This document shows positions 41,772 through 50,274 of a stretch of 64,000 bases of DNA, one piece after another; position 1 is the first letter of the stretch, and each line of letters opens with the position of its first letter. The stretch comes from Janthinobacterium tructae (GTDB lineage: Bacteria; Pseudomonadota; Gammaproteobacteria; Burkholderiales; Burkholderiaceae_D): assembly GCF_006517255.1 (NCBI RefSeq), contig NZ_CP041185.1:6014001-6078000 (forward strand), read 5' to 3'. Position numbers and translations under genes: made by a program. Below the pieces are notes generated by a model. The model saw only the letters and a list, made by a program, of their open reading frames with translations, was not told the DNA's origin and searched no databases.

Positions 41772-44003
41772 ATGTCTGGATTGATGAGTAGCGGTATGCC
41801 GGCGCGTTGGGCGCTGTGTCTGGCTGCCGGCACGGCAGTGACCTTGCTGGCCGGCTGTGGTGGGGGCGGTTCCGGCAGCAGCGATTGCAGCACCTTGGAC
41901 CCGAGCCGCAATCCGAACCTGCCCGGCTGCGTGGTGCCGCCCGTCACGCCGGTGGTTCCCGTGACACCGGTGCCGGCGACCTTGGCGATGAGCCTGAAAG
42001 ACGGGGCAGGCAAGGCGACCACCTCGGTCAGTCCCGGCAACAGCGCCACCGTGCAAGCCGTCGTCAAGGATGGCAGTGGCGCCGTGCTGCCGGGCGTCTT
42101 GCTGACCTTGAACAGCAGCGACAAGAGCGCCAGCTTCACCCCGGGTGCGGCCAGCGCCCTGACGGATGCGAACGGCGTGGCCAGCATCGTCATCGCAGCC
42201 GGCAGCCAGAGCGGCGCTTTTGCGCTGACGGCCAGCGCCACGGTGAACGGCAGCGTGTTGACGTCGAATATCAATTACACGGTGGTCTTCCCGACCCTGA
42301 CCCTGAGCGGCGTGGGCGTCGTGCCGGCGACCCTGTCGGCGGGCGGCACGGCTGGCCTGAGCGTGACGGTGATGAATGGCGCGGCCGTGTATGCGCCGGT
42401 ACAGTCGGTCGTCTTCAGCTCGCCTTGCGCCGCAGCCGGCAAGGCGGCCATCAGCAGTCCTGTCAATACGGTCAATGGCGTGGCCAGCACCTCATACATC
42501 GACAAGGGCTGCGGCGCGCCCGACGTGATCACGGCCAGCACCATTTTCAATGCCACTACCTTGAGCCAGACGGGCACCCTGACGGTGCAGACGGCCAGTG
42601 CCGGCCAGATCGGCTTTGTCTCGGCGCTGCCGCAAAACATCGCCCTGAAGGGCACGGGTGGTGCGGGCCGGCAAGAGTCATCCATCGTCACCTTCAAGGT
42701 GCTCGACAGGAATGGCAATCCCGTCAGTGGCCATGTGGTTGACTTTTCGCTTAACACCACGGCTGGTGGCCTGAGTCTCAATCCGGCACAATCGACCAGC
42801 GGCGCCGATGGCAGCGTCAGCACCACGGTGGCCTCCGGCACCGTGAACACGCCGATCCGCGTCACTGCCACCCTGCAAGGCACCAGCCTGTCGACTGTCT
42901 CGGACCAGCTGGTGGTGTCCACCGGCGTGCCCGAGCAGGACAGTTTTACCTTGAGCACGTCCATGTTCAATACGGAAGGCCGGGATTATGCCGGCTGCAC
43001 CGCGCCGACGGGCGCTACCATCACAGCGCGCCTGGGCGACCACTTCCATAATCCCGTGCCCGACGGTACGGCCGTCAGCTTCACGGCCGAAGGCGGCACC
43101 GTCGATGCATCCTGCCTGACGGGCCTGGTCAACACCACCTTGACGGACGGTACGGTGATCACGCAGAAGGGCATACCGGGTTCCTGCAGCGTGCGTTTCT
43201 GCCCCGGTAACCCGCGTCCGCTTGACGGCCGCGTGACCATCCTGGCATACGCCTTGGGCGAGGAAAGTTTCGCTGATACGAATGGCAATAATCTGTTCGA
43301 CAGCGGTGAGACGTATGTCGACCTGGGCGAGCCGTTCCGCAATGACCGCGCCATCGTTGGCAGCAATGCCAATTTCAAGGATGACGCCTACAGCACGGGT
43401 AATGCCGTGCGCGCCGATGGCGAACCCACTATCGACTCGAACGGCAACGGAAAATGGGACGCGACGGGCGACAAGCAGTATAACGGCGTGCTGCGTTCGG
43501 CCTCCAGCGTCAACACCACGGCGGCCAACACCGTGCATATACGCCAGGCACTGGTGCAGGTGCTGTCCGGCAGCACGGCGCGTTTCACGCCGCTGGGCGC
43601 TGCCACCATTGATCTGGACAAGTGCGTCGATGGCACCGTGTTCGAGAACAAGGTTCACACCTTCCAGCTCGCCATCCGCGACGACAATGACACCGTGTTT
43701 GTGATCAATGGCAAGGATGTCACCAAGCGGGCGTTCGACTTGCCTGGCAATCCGCTGCCGGCCGGCACGACGATCAGCTTCTCGGCGAGCAATGGCAGCA
43801 TCGTCAGCGGCGCCAGCTTTGTCGTGCCGAGCATGGACAGCGCCAGTTCCGCGAACTGGATCTATCCCGTGCAAATGATCAGTGACGTGACCCAGATCGG
43901 CACCGCGTGCCAGCCGAACAGCGTGCGCAACGGCCTGTTGACGGTGACGGTACGCACGCCGAATGGCATCTTGACGTCGGCATCGTATGCGGTCAGCGAC
44001 TGA
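41772..44003 (+). CDS. large Ig-like (Big_1/invasin type) lipoprotein at the end of the Tad operon
   Basis: The 743-residue protein has a lipoprotein signal (TLLAGCGGG, Cys near residue 34), a Pro/Val linker and several bacterial Ig-like domains, shown by recurring 'G.V..V.V.D..G..V.G' and 'T...G.....T' patterns (LSLNPAQSTSGADGSVSTTV, TGASALTDANGVA-like). Later there are two Ca-type loops, DTNGNNLFDSGE (about residue 501) and DSNGNGKWDATGD (about 555). It begins 50 bp after tadD, with GGGAGAAG, and a strong terminator follows. An adhesin or pilus-associated scaffold role is inferred. Confidence 0.85.
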   Translation: MSGLMSSGMPARWALCLAAGTAVTLLAGCGGGGSGSSDCSTLDPSRNPNLPGCVVPPVTPVVPVTPVPATLAMSLKDGAGKATTSVSPGNSATVQAVVKDGSGAVLPGVLLTLNSSDKSASFTPGAASALTDANGVASIVIAAGSQSGAFALTASATVNGSVLTSNINYTVVFPTLTLSGVGVVPATLSAGGTAGLSVTVMNGAAVYAPVQSVVFSSPCAAAGKAAISSPVNTVNGVASTSYIDKGCGAPDVITASTIFNATTLSQTGTLTVQTASAGQIGFVSALPQNIALKGTGGAGRQESSIVTFKVLDRNGNPVSGHVVDFSLNTTAGGLSLNPAQSTSGADGSVSTTVASGTVNTPIRVTATLQGTSLSTVSDQLVVSTGVPEQDSFTLSTSMFNTEGRDYAGCTAPTGATITARLGDHFHNPVPDGTAVSFTAEGGTVDASCLTGLVNTTLTDGTVITQKGIPGSCSVRFCPGNPRPLDGRVTILAYALGEESFADTNGNNLFDSGETYVDLGEPFRNDRAIVGSNANFKDDAYSTGNAVRADGEPTIDSNGNGKWDATGDKQYNGVLRSASSVNTTAANTVHIRQALVQVLSGSTARFTPLGAATIDLDKCVDGTVFENKVHTFQLAIRDDNDTVFVINGKDVTKRAFDLPGNPLPAGTTISFSASNGSIVSGASFVVPSMDSASSANWIYPVQMISDVTQIGTACQPNSVRNGLLTVTVRTPNGILTSASYAVSD

Positions 44004-44023
44004 TCGCTACACCTGCGGGCAAT

Positions 44024-44060
44024 AAAAAAGCTGCCGGAGTTTCCTCCGGCAGCTTTTTTT
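44024..44060. terminator. strong bidirectional terminator at the Tad operon end
   Basis: GCTGCCGGAG (44030-44039) and CTCCGGCAGC (44044-44053) form a 10-bp stem with 6 A residues on the left and 7 T residues on the right. It ends the Tad operon and, on the other strand, suhB. Confidence 0.95.
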
Positions 44061-44081
44061 ACATCAGAGCGCGCTTGGCGA

Positions 44082-44873
44082 TCAGGCGAAAGGCGTCAGC
44101 AGGGTGATCATCTGGCCAAAGATCTTCGGGCTGGCGGCGATGACGTCGCCCTTGTACAGGTAGTCCGATTCGCCGGAAAATTCACCGACGATGCCGCCCG
44201 ATTCCGTGATCATCAGGGCACCGGCAGCGATATCCCAGGGCTTCAAGCCTTTTTCGTAGAAGCCGTCCAGGCGGCCGCAAGCGACGTAGGCCAGATCCAG
44301 CGCGGCCGAGCCGGCGCGGCGCACGCCCTGGCTGCGTTCACCCATGATCGCGTACATCTTCAGGTATTCGTCCAGCGCGCGTGCGCTGCCGGCCACGTAG
44401 CCGGTGCCCAGCAGGGCGTTCGAGATGCGGTCCAGTTTGGTGACGCGGATGCGTTTTTCGTTCAGGTAGGCGCCGGCGCCCTTGGTGGCCGTGAACAGGT
44501 CGTTGCGTACCGGATCGTAGATGACGGCTTGCGTGACAACGCCGCGATGCGCGAGCGCGATCGAGATGCAGTATTGCGGGAAGCCGTGGATAAAGTTGGT
44601 GGTGCCATCGATCGGGTCGATGATCCACTGATATTCATTCTCGTCGTGCGAGTTGGCGGAAGCTCCCGATTCCTCAGCCAGGAACGCGTGGTCCGGGTAG
44701 GCTTTGGACAGCACCTCGATGATGGCTTGTTCGGCCGCCTGGTCGACGTCGGTGACGAAATCGTTATGTTGTTTTTCCGTGACGACGACGCGGTCGAGGT
44801 CAAAAGAGGCGCGATTGATGACGGCGGCGCCGCGGCGGGCGGCTTTGATCGCCGTGTTGAGCATTGGGTGCAT
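44082..44873 (-). CDS. suhB: inositol monophosphatase family protein SuhB
   Basis: The 263-residue protein starts [15 protein letters not shown] and has the metal sites [15 protein letters not shown] and the C-terminal [17 protein letters not shown]. In E. coli SuhB is both an inositol phosphatase and a Nus-factor partner in rRNA transcription. ATG 44873 matches the family start; the frame extends further upstream. It is divergent from trmJ, the same order as in E. coli. Confidence 0.95.
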   Translation of the reverse strand: MHPMLNTAIKAARRGAAVINRASFDLDRVVVTEKQHNDFVTDVDQAAEQAIIEVLSKAYPDHAFLAEESGASANSHDENEYQWIIDPIDGTTNFIHGFPQYCISIALAHRGVVTQAVIYDPVRNDLFTATKGAGAYLNEKRIRVTKLDRISNALLGTGYVAGSARALDEYLKMYAIMGERSQGVRRAGSAALDLAYVACGRLDGFYEKGLKPWDIAAGALMITESGGIVGEFSGESDYLYKGDVIAASPKIFGQMITLLTPFA

Positions 44874-44956
44874 GTGAGCTTCCGTTAAAAGCACGCGACC
44901 GCCCATGGCCGCCTTGCGGCGCCGGTACGATAGAGTGCAAGAATGAATTAAAGAGC

Positions 44957-44991
44957 GGAGCGGTGCCGAAGTGGTTAAAATCCCGGCCTGG
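44957..44991 (+). other. tRNA-Ser 5'-half-like fragment in the trmJ leader
   Basis: GGAGCGGTGCCGAAGTGG followed by TTAAAATCCCGGCCTGG resembles the acceptor strand and D-arm of bacterial tRNA-Ser, including a CCG/CGG D-stem. No anticodon stem, variable arm or 3' acceptor follows, so it is not a working tRNA gene. It may be a relic, or coincidence. Confidence 0.35.
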
Positions 44992-45059
44992 CGTCAGCGT
45001 TTTGTGACTCCGTTTCCCGAAATTTCCTGTATCGATACCGCGCAATAGCGCTATTTTAA

Positions 45060-45824
45060 ATGAATCTGCCCGAAATCAACACGTCTCTTTTCACACGCCT
45101 GCGATTTATTCTTGTCGAAACTAGTCGTCCTGGCAACATTGGCGGCGTCGCGCGCGCCATGAAAACGATGGGTTTTTCCGATCTGGTGCTGGTCAACCCG
45201 CGTTTTCCCGATGCCTTGACGGACGCGGAAGCGGTGGCCTTCGCCAGCGGCGCGCAGGATATTTTGTCCGGCGCGCGCATCGTCGGTTCGATCGCCGAGG
45301 CGCTCGAAGGCTGCAATTACGCGGCGGCCGTGTCGGCCCGTTTGCGCGAATTCTCGCCGCCCGTCACCGCCCCGCGCGCCATTGCCAGTCAGCTGGCCGC
45401 CAGCGAAGACCTGCACGCTGCGGTCATCTTCGGCAACGAGCGCTTCGGCTTGCCCAACGAGATCGTCGAGCAGTGCAATGTGCTGATCAACATTCCCGCC
45501 AATCCCGCGTATTCGTCGCTGAACCTGTCGCAGGCGGCGCAGGTGGTCGCCTATGAGTGCCGCGTGGCGGCCCTCGGCGATGGGCAGCTCGCCAGCCCCG
45601 TCGGTTTCCATGGCGACGCGGCCAGCCTGGCGCAGGTCGACGGCATGTATGCGCATCTTGAGCAGGCGCTCGTGGCCATCGACTTCCTCGATGCCGACAA
45701 CCCGAAAAAACTGATGCCGCGCCTGAAACGCCTGTTTTCGCGCACGGGGCTGGAGACGGAAGAAGTCAATATCCTGCGCGGCATCGCGCGCCATATCCTG
45801 GCGGTGGCCAAAAAAGGCCCATGA
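45060..45824 (+). CDS. trmJ: tRNA (cytidine/uridine-2'-O-)-methyltransferase TrmJ
   Basis: The 254-residue SPOUT methyltransferase has the knot motifs FILVETSRPGNIGGVARAMKTMG, AVIFGNERFGLPNEIVEQC and the family NIPANPAYSSLNLSQAAQ. It methylates the 2'-O of nucleotide 32 of several tRNAs using SAM. The C-terminal part after residue 160 is the TrmJ-specific extension. The ATG starts the family alignment; the lysR gene overlaps its stop by 4 bp. Confidence 0.96.
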   Translation: MNLPEINTSLFTRLRFILVETSRPGNIGGVARAMKTMGFSDLVLVNPRFPDALTDAEAVAFASGAQDILSGARIVGSIAEALEGCNYAAAVSARLREFSPPVTAPRAIASQLAASEDLHAAVIFGNERFGLPNEIVEQCNVLINIPANPAYSSLNLSQAAQVVAYECRVAALGDGQLASPVGFHGDAASLAQVDGMYAHLEQALVAIDFLDADNPKKLMPRLKRLFSRTGLETEEVNILRGIARHILAVAKKGP

Positions 45825-46735
45825 TCGAGACGCGGCTGCTGCGCCAGTTCATCGCCGTTGCCGAGGAACTGCACTTCCGGCGCGCGGCCGAACGGCTGCA
45901 CATGGCGCAGCCGCCGTTGTCGCAGGCGATCCTGCGGCTGGAAGACTTGCTGGGCTACCCCGTATTCGAGCGTACCAACCGCAAGGTCAGCCTGACGCCA
46001 GCGGGGGATGCTTTCCTGGCCACGGCGCGCCAGGTGCTGGCCAGCCTGGAAGAGGGCGTGGCCGCCACGCGCCGCGTGGCGCAGGGCATCGAGGGGCACT
46101 TGCGCCTGAGTTTCATCCACATCACGCCGTATGCCCACGTCTTGCATGCCTTGCGCGCCTTCCGCCTCGCCTCGCCGGCCGTGCAATTGACCTTGCGCGA
46201 AGCGTCGACGCAGCAGCAGGTCGAGTGGCTGGAAAAAGGTGAGGTCGATATCGCTCTGCTGCGCGCGCCCGGTCGCAGCACGCCGGGCTTGCGCTTCGAG
46301 CGCCTGTCCGGTGAAGACATCGTCGTGGCGCTGCCATCCGGTCACCGCTGCGCGGGCCAGGCAAGCGTGGATCTGGCGGACCTGGCCGGTGACGATTTCG
46401 TCGCCTCGCCGCGCGCGCTGGGCCAGGGTTTTCATGATCAGCTGGCCAGCCTGTGCCTGCATGCGGGTTTCGTGCCGCATGTGGTGCAGCAGGCGCGCCG
46501 ATTGCAAACGGTGCTGGGCCTGGTGGCGGCCGGTTTCGGCGTGGCCCTGCTGCCGGCCAGCCTGAGCGCCTGCATGCCGGCCGGCGTGGTCATGCTGGCG
46601 CTGCACAGCACTGCGCCCGCGCCGCTGCGCCAGCTCGACCTGTACATGGCGTGGGACCCGCAGCGCACGTCTCCCGTGCGCGAGCGGCTGCTGGTGCAGC
46701 TGCGGCTGTCTGCCACCCAATGCGACTTAAATTGA
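45821..46735 (+). CDS. LysR-family transcriptional regulator
   Basis: The 304-residue protein has the LysR helix-turn-helix (LLRQFIAVAEELHFRRAAERLHMAQPPLSQAI) and a two-lobed effector-binding domain of the BenM/CatM-like group. It probably controls the MFS exporter 97 bp downstream, on the same strand. Start overlaps trmJ as ATGA. The inducer is unknown. Confidence 0.93.
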   Translation: MIETRLLRQFIAVAEELHFRRAAERLHMAQPPLSQAILRLEDLLGYPVFERTNRKVSLTPAGDAFLATARQVLASLEEGVAATRRVAQGIEGHLRLSFIHITPYAHVLHALRAFRLASPAVQLTLREASTQQQVEWLEKGEVDIALLRAPGRSTPGLRFERLSGEDIVVALPSGHRCAGQASVDLADLAGDDFVASPRALGQGFHDQLASLCLHAGFVPHVVQQARRLQTVLGLVAAGFGVALLPASLSACMPAGVVMLALHSTAPAPLRQLDLYMAWDPQRTSPVRERLLVQLRLSATQCDLN

Positions 46736-46763
46736 GACGTTCAATTGAGACGTCAGGCGTCTC
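46731..46763. promoter_or_regulatory. direct and inverted repeats upstream of the MFS gene
   Basis: ATTGAGACGT occurs at 46731-46740 and again at 46744-46753 with 13-bp period. GAGACG (46747-46752) and CGTCTC (46758-46763) are inverted around 5 bp. It fits a LysR-type binding region and overlaps the end of lysR. Confidence 0.45.
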
Positions 46764-46832
46764 GTTTCAAGATAAATAAGATATTTTACAGATGGTGGTC
46801 CAGGGGCCAGCATGGCGCTTTGATTATCAGGA

Positions 46833-48032
46833 ATGGCCATGTCCAACGTTTCGTCGCGCAGCCGCGCGCTGCCCCCTTCCATTTATTGGCTGTCGTTGTG
46901 CAGCTTTGCCTTCGGCCTGTGCGAATTCATCGCCGCCGGCCTGTTGTCCCCCATGGCGCGCGACCTGCACGCCAGCGTGGCGGCGACCGGCGGCGCCATT
47001 GCCGCGTATGCGCTGGGAGCGGCCATCGGCGCGCCCATCCTGACGGCCATGCTGGCGCGCCGGCCCAGGCGCCAGGTGCTGGTGGCCACCATGCTCGTGC
47101 TGGCGGCAGGCAGCGTCGCCATGGCGCAAGCGCCTGCACTGGGCGCGCTGCTGGGTGTGCGCTTTGCCGTGGGCCTGGCGCACGGCGTGTTCATGGCGGT
47201 GGCCTCGCACGCGGCCACCAGCCTGGTCGACCCGTCCCGCGCGGGCAGGGCGTTATCCATCGTCTGGCTGGGCCTGACTCTGGCGCTGGCCGGTGGCGTG
47301 CCGCTGGGGACGTGGCTGGGCGCCGTCGCGTCGTGGCGCTGGGTATTCGCCGCCATCGGCGTGCTGGCCCTGTGCGGCGGCGCCGGCTTGCGCTGCGCCA
47401 TGCCGGCCGCGCGCCAGAAGGCCGCCGCCGTATCGGCTCTGGCCAGCCTGCGTGCCATCTTGCAACCGCCCCTGCTGCTGGCGGCCGGCGTGGCGGCGCT
47501 GGTCAGCGTGGCCACCTTCAGTTTTTTCACGTATATCTCTCCCTTCCTGCTGCAGCTGGGCGGGCTCGATGCGGGCTGGCTCAGCGCCGCCATGCTGTGC
47601 TTTGGCGCGTGCGCCATCGGCGGCAACCTGCTGGGCGGCTGGTGCGCCGACCGCCCCCACGCGCTGCGCTCCACCGTGCTGGCCCTGGCCGCGCTGGCGT
47701 GTAATCTGCTGGGGTTCTATGTGCTGCGCGCGCAACCCCTGGCCATGCTGGCCCTGTGCGGCACTTTGGGTATGCTGTTCTTTGCCCTCGTCACCCTGTC
47801 GACCATGCGCCTCTTGCTCCTGGCACAACGGCATTGCCCGGGCAGCGACGCCGTGGCCGCGGGCCTGAATATCGCCGCCTTCAATGCGGGCACGGCCCTT
47901 GGAGGCGCGCTGGGCGGTGTACTGATCGTCACCTTCGGCATGGCCAGCATCGCCATCGGCGGCGCGCTGGCGGCGCTGCTGGCCATGCTGCTGCTGTGCT
48001 TCCAGTCGCGCAAACTAGACGCGCTGCTCTAG
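46833..48032 (+). CDS. MFS efflux transporter (AraJ/YdhP-like)
   Basis: The 399-residue protein has 12 hydrophobic helices and the MFS motif between helices 2 and 3 as AILTAMLARRPRRQ. It belongs to the DHA1 drug/sugar exporter group. The substrate cannot be told. Two ATGs (46833, 46839) are possible; ribosome site is weak (TCAGGA). Confidence 0.85.
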   Translation: MAMSNVSSRSRALPPSIYWLSLCSFAFGLCEFIAAGLLSPMARDLHASVAATGGAIAAYALGAAIGAPILTAMLARRPRRQVLVATMLVLAAGSVAMAQAPALGALLGVRFAVGLAHGVFMAVASHAATSLVDPSRAGRALSIVWLGLTLALAGGVPLGTWLGAVASWRWVFAAIGVLALCGGAGLRCAMPAARQKAAAVSALASLRAILQPPLLLAAGVAALVSVATFSFFTYISPFLLQLGGLDAGWLSAAMLCFGACAIGGNLLGGWCADRPHALRSTVLALAALACNLLGFYVLRAQPLAMLALCGTLGMLFFALVTLSTMRLLLLAQRHCPGSDAVAAGLNIAAFNAGTALGGALGGVLIVTFGMASIAIGGALAALLAMLLLCFQSRKLDALL

Positions 48033-48104
48033 TTTTTGCGTTCAAACGCCCACTGCCTTTGGCGTACACTGGCCTGCAAAAGGCCGTACAAAACAAGGGG
48101 ACAC

Positions 48105-48632
48105 ATGGGATTGCAACGCAGATCGTTTCTGAAACTGGGCGTGCTGGGCGCCTGCGCTCTGGCCGCTGGCGGCGCCGCGTACCGCGCGCTGCGGGGGCCG
48201 GCGGCGCCTGGCCGCTTCGTGCTCGATGGCGCGGCGCGCGCGGCGCTGGCGGCCATCGTGCCGGCCATGCTGGGCGAGGCATTGCCGCACGGGGACGATG
48301 CGCGCAGCAAGGCCCTCGACGGCGCCATCGCCGGTGTGGACACGGCCATCCGTGGCTTGCCCCTGTCGGCGCAGCAGGAAGTGCAGGATTTGTTTGGCCT
48401 GCTGGCGCTGGCGCCCGCGCGGCGTTTCGTCGCCGGCGTGAAAGATGGCTGGCCCGAGGCCGATCCGGTCCAGGTGGCCGCCTTCCTGCAGTCGTGGCGC
48501 ACGCACCGCCTTGCCACCCTGCAGACGGCCTATCTGGCCCTGCATGATTTGATCCTCGGCGCCTGGTATGCCGATGCCGCCCACTGGGCCGCCATCGGCT
48601 ATCCGGGACCGCTGCCCGAACTGAGCGCATAA
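48105..48632 (+). CDS. Tat-exported subunit of a GMC oxidoreductase (gluconate dehydrogenase subunit 3-like)
   Basis: The 175-residue protein has a twin-arginine leader (RRSFLKLG with a hydrophobic stretch to about residue 28) and the C-terminal ALHDLILGAWYADAAHWAAIGYPGPLP that marks the gluconate 2-dehydrogenase subunit 3 family. It likely carries the folded flavoprotein encoded next into the periplasm. The flavoprotein lacks its own signal. Confidence 0.85.
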   Translation: MGLQRRSFLKLGVLGACALAAGGAAYRALRGPAAPGRFVLDGAARAALAAIVPAMLGEALPHGDDARSKALDGAIAGVDTAIRGLPLSAQQEVQDLFGLLALAPARRFVAGVKDGWPEADPVQVAAFLQSWRTHRLATLQTAYLALHDLILGAWYADAAHWAAIGYPGPLPELSA

Positions 48633-48639
48633 GGCATCC

Positions 48640-50274
48640 ATGAGCACATCCCCCATACCCGATCCCATCGCCGCCGGCATTGCCGCCGGCTGGAACGTCA
48701 CCGACGCCAGTACCCTGGCCGCCGATCGCAGCTTCGAGGCCGATGTCGTCGTCATCGGCAGCGGCGCCGGTGGCGGCGTGACGGCGGAAATCCTCGCGCT
48801 GGCCGGCCTGAAGGTGCTGATCGTCGAGGAGGGCGGCTTGAAGTCCTCGAAAGACTTCAAGATGCGCGAAGCGGACGCTTATCCCACGCTGTACCAGGAA
48901 TCGGCCGCGCGCAAGACGCGCGACAAGGCCATCAACATCCTGCAGGGGCGCACGGTGGGCGGTTCGACCACCGTCAACTGGACCTCGAGCTTTCGCACGC
49001 CACCCGGCACCCTGGAATACTGGCGCCAGCATTTTGGCTTGGCCGGCTACTCGGTGGACGCCATGGCGCCGTGGTTTGCCATGATGGAAAAACGCCTGCA
49101 CGTGAGCGACTGGGCCGCGCCGCCCAACGAAAACAACGATCTGCTACGCCGTGGCGCCATGGCGCTGGGCATACCCACGGCCGCCATCCGGCGCAATGTG
49201 AACGGCTGCTGGAACCTCGGCTACTGCGGCATGGGTTGCCCGACGAATGCCAAGCAGTCGATGCTGGTGACGACGATCCCTGCGGCGCTGGCGCTGGGCG
49301 CGGGCCTGCTCGTGCATGCGCGCGCCGAGCGTTTCAGCTTCAAGGGCGAGCGCATCGACAGCCTGCAGGTGACGGCGCTGGACGCCGCCGGTCAGGCGCC
49401 GACGGGCGTGCGCCTCACGCTGCGCGCCAAACACTTCGTGCTGGCTGGCGGCGCCATCAATTCGCCCGCGCTGTTGCTGCGCTCGCAGGCGCCCGACCCG
49501 CATGGCTTGCTGGGCCAGCGCACCTTTTTGCATCCGACGTTGATCTCGGCCGGCCTGTTCCCCCAGCGCGTCGATGCCTATGCGGGTGCACCGCAGACGA
49601 TTTATTCCGACCATTTCCTGCACGCCGCGCCCATCGATGGTCCTATCGGCTACAAGCTCGAAGCGCCGCCCCTGCACCCGCTGCTGATGGCCACCACCAT
49701 GGGCGGCTTCGGCGATGAACATGCGCGCACCATGCGCGAATTTCCCCATGCGCACGGCTTGCTGGCGCTGCTGCGCGACGGCTTCCACCACGATTCGGCG
49801 GGCGGCAGCGTCTCCATCGACAGCTTCGGTGCGCCCGTGCTCGACTATCCGCTCACGCCCTTCATCTGGGATGGCGCGCGGCGCGCGCTGCTGTCGATGG
49901 CGGAAATCCAGTTCGCCGCCGGCGCGAAAAGTGTCTATCCTGTGCATGAGCTGGCCAGCCATTACACCAGCTGGGCGCAGGCGAAACAGGCCATCGGCGC
50001 TTTGCCGATGAAGGCGCTGCTGGCGCGCGTGGTGTCGGCCCACGTGATGGGCGGCTGCGCCATGTCGGACGATGCGCGCCTGGGCGTGACGGGGGCCGAT
50101 GGCCGCTATCACGGCGTGCGCAACCTGTCCGTGCACGACGGTTCGCTGTTTCCCACCTCGATCGGCGCCAATCCGCAGCTGAGCATCTATGCGCTGGCGG
50201 TGCGCCTGGCCAGCGGCCTGGCGCAGCAGTTGACGGGCAAGCCGGCCCCCGTGCCCGCCCCTGCCACTGCATGA
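48640..50274 (+). CDS. GMC-family FAD oxidoreductase, catalytic subunit
   Basis: The 544-residue flavoprotein has the Rossmann FAD motif VVIGSGAGGGVTAE (about residue 36), the GMC N-terminal signature GRTVGGSTTVNW, and C-terminal HVMGGCAMSD and PTSIGANPQLS with the catalytic His and Asn. Members oxidise alcohols, sugars, sterols or acids. It starts 7 bp after the Tat subunit and overlaps the lipase by 4 bp. Absence of a cytochrome c gene leaves the electron acceptor open. Confidence 0.92.
   Translation: MSTSPIPDPIAAGIAAGWNVTDASTLAADRSFEADVVVIGSGAGGGVTAEILALAGLKVLIVEEGGLKSSKDFKMREADAYPTLYQESAARKTRDKAINILQGRTVGGSTTVNWTSSFRTPPGTLEYWRQHFGLAGYSVDAMAPWFAMMEKRLHVSDWAAPPNENNDLLRRGAMALGIPTAAIRRNVNGCWNLGYCGMGCPTNAKQSMLVTTIPAALALGAGLLVHARAERFSFKGERIDSLQVTALDAAGQAPTGVRLTLRAKHFVLAGGAINSPALLLRSQAPDPHGLLGQRTFLHPTLISAGLFPQRVDAYAGAPQTIYSDHFLHAAPIDGPIGYKLEAPPLHPLLMATTMGGFGDEHARTMREFPHAHGLLALLRDGFHHDSAGGSVSIDSFGAPVLDYPLTPFIWDGARRALLSMAEIQFAAGAKSVYPVHELASHYTSWAQAKQAIGALPMKALLARVVSAHVMGGCAMSDDARLGVTGADGRYHGVRNLSVHDGSLFPTSIGANPQLSIYALAVRLASGLAQQLTGKPAPVPAPATA

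Noticed and set aside
28520..44003. Possible genomic island or prophage carrying the Tad locus
   Set aside because: No integrase, attachment repeats or intact tRNA is at either edge, and base composition matches the flanks.
44957..44991. A functional tRNA gene
   Set aside because: Only the 5' half resembles tRNA-Ser. The anticodon arm, variable loop and 3' acceptor strand are missing.
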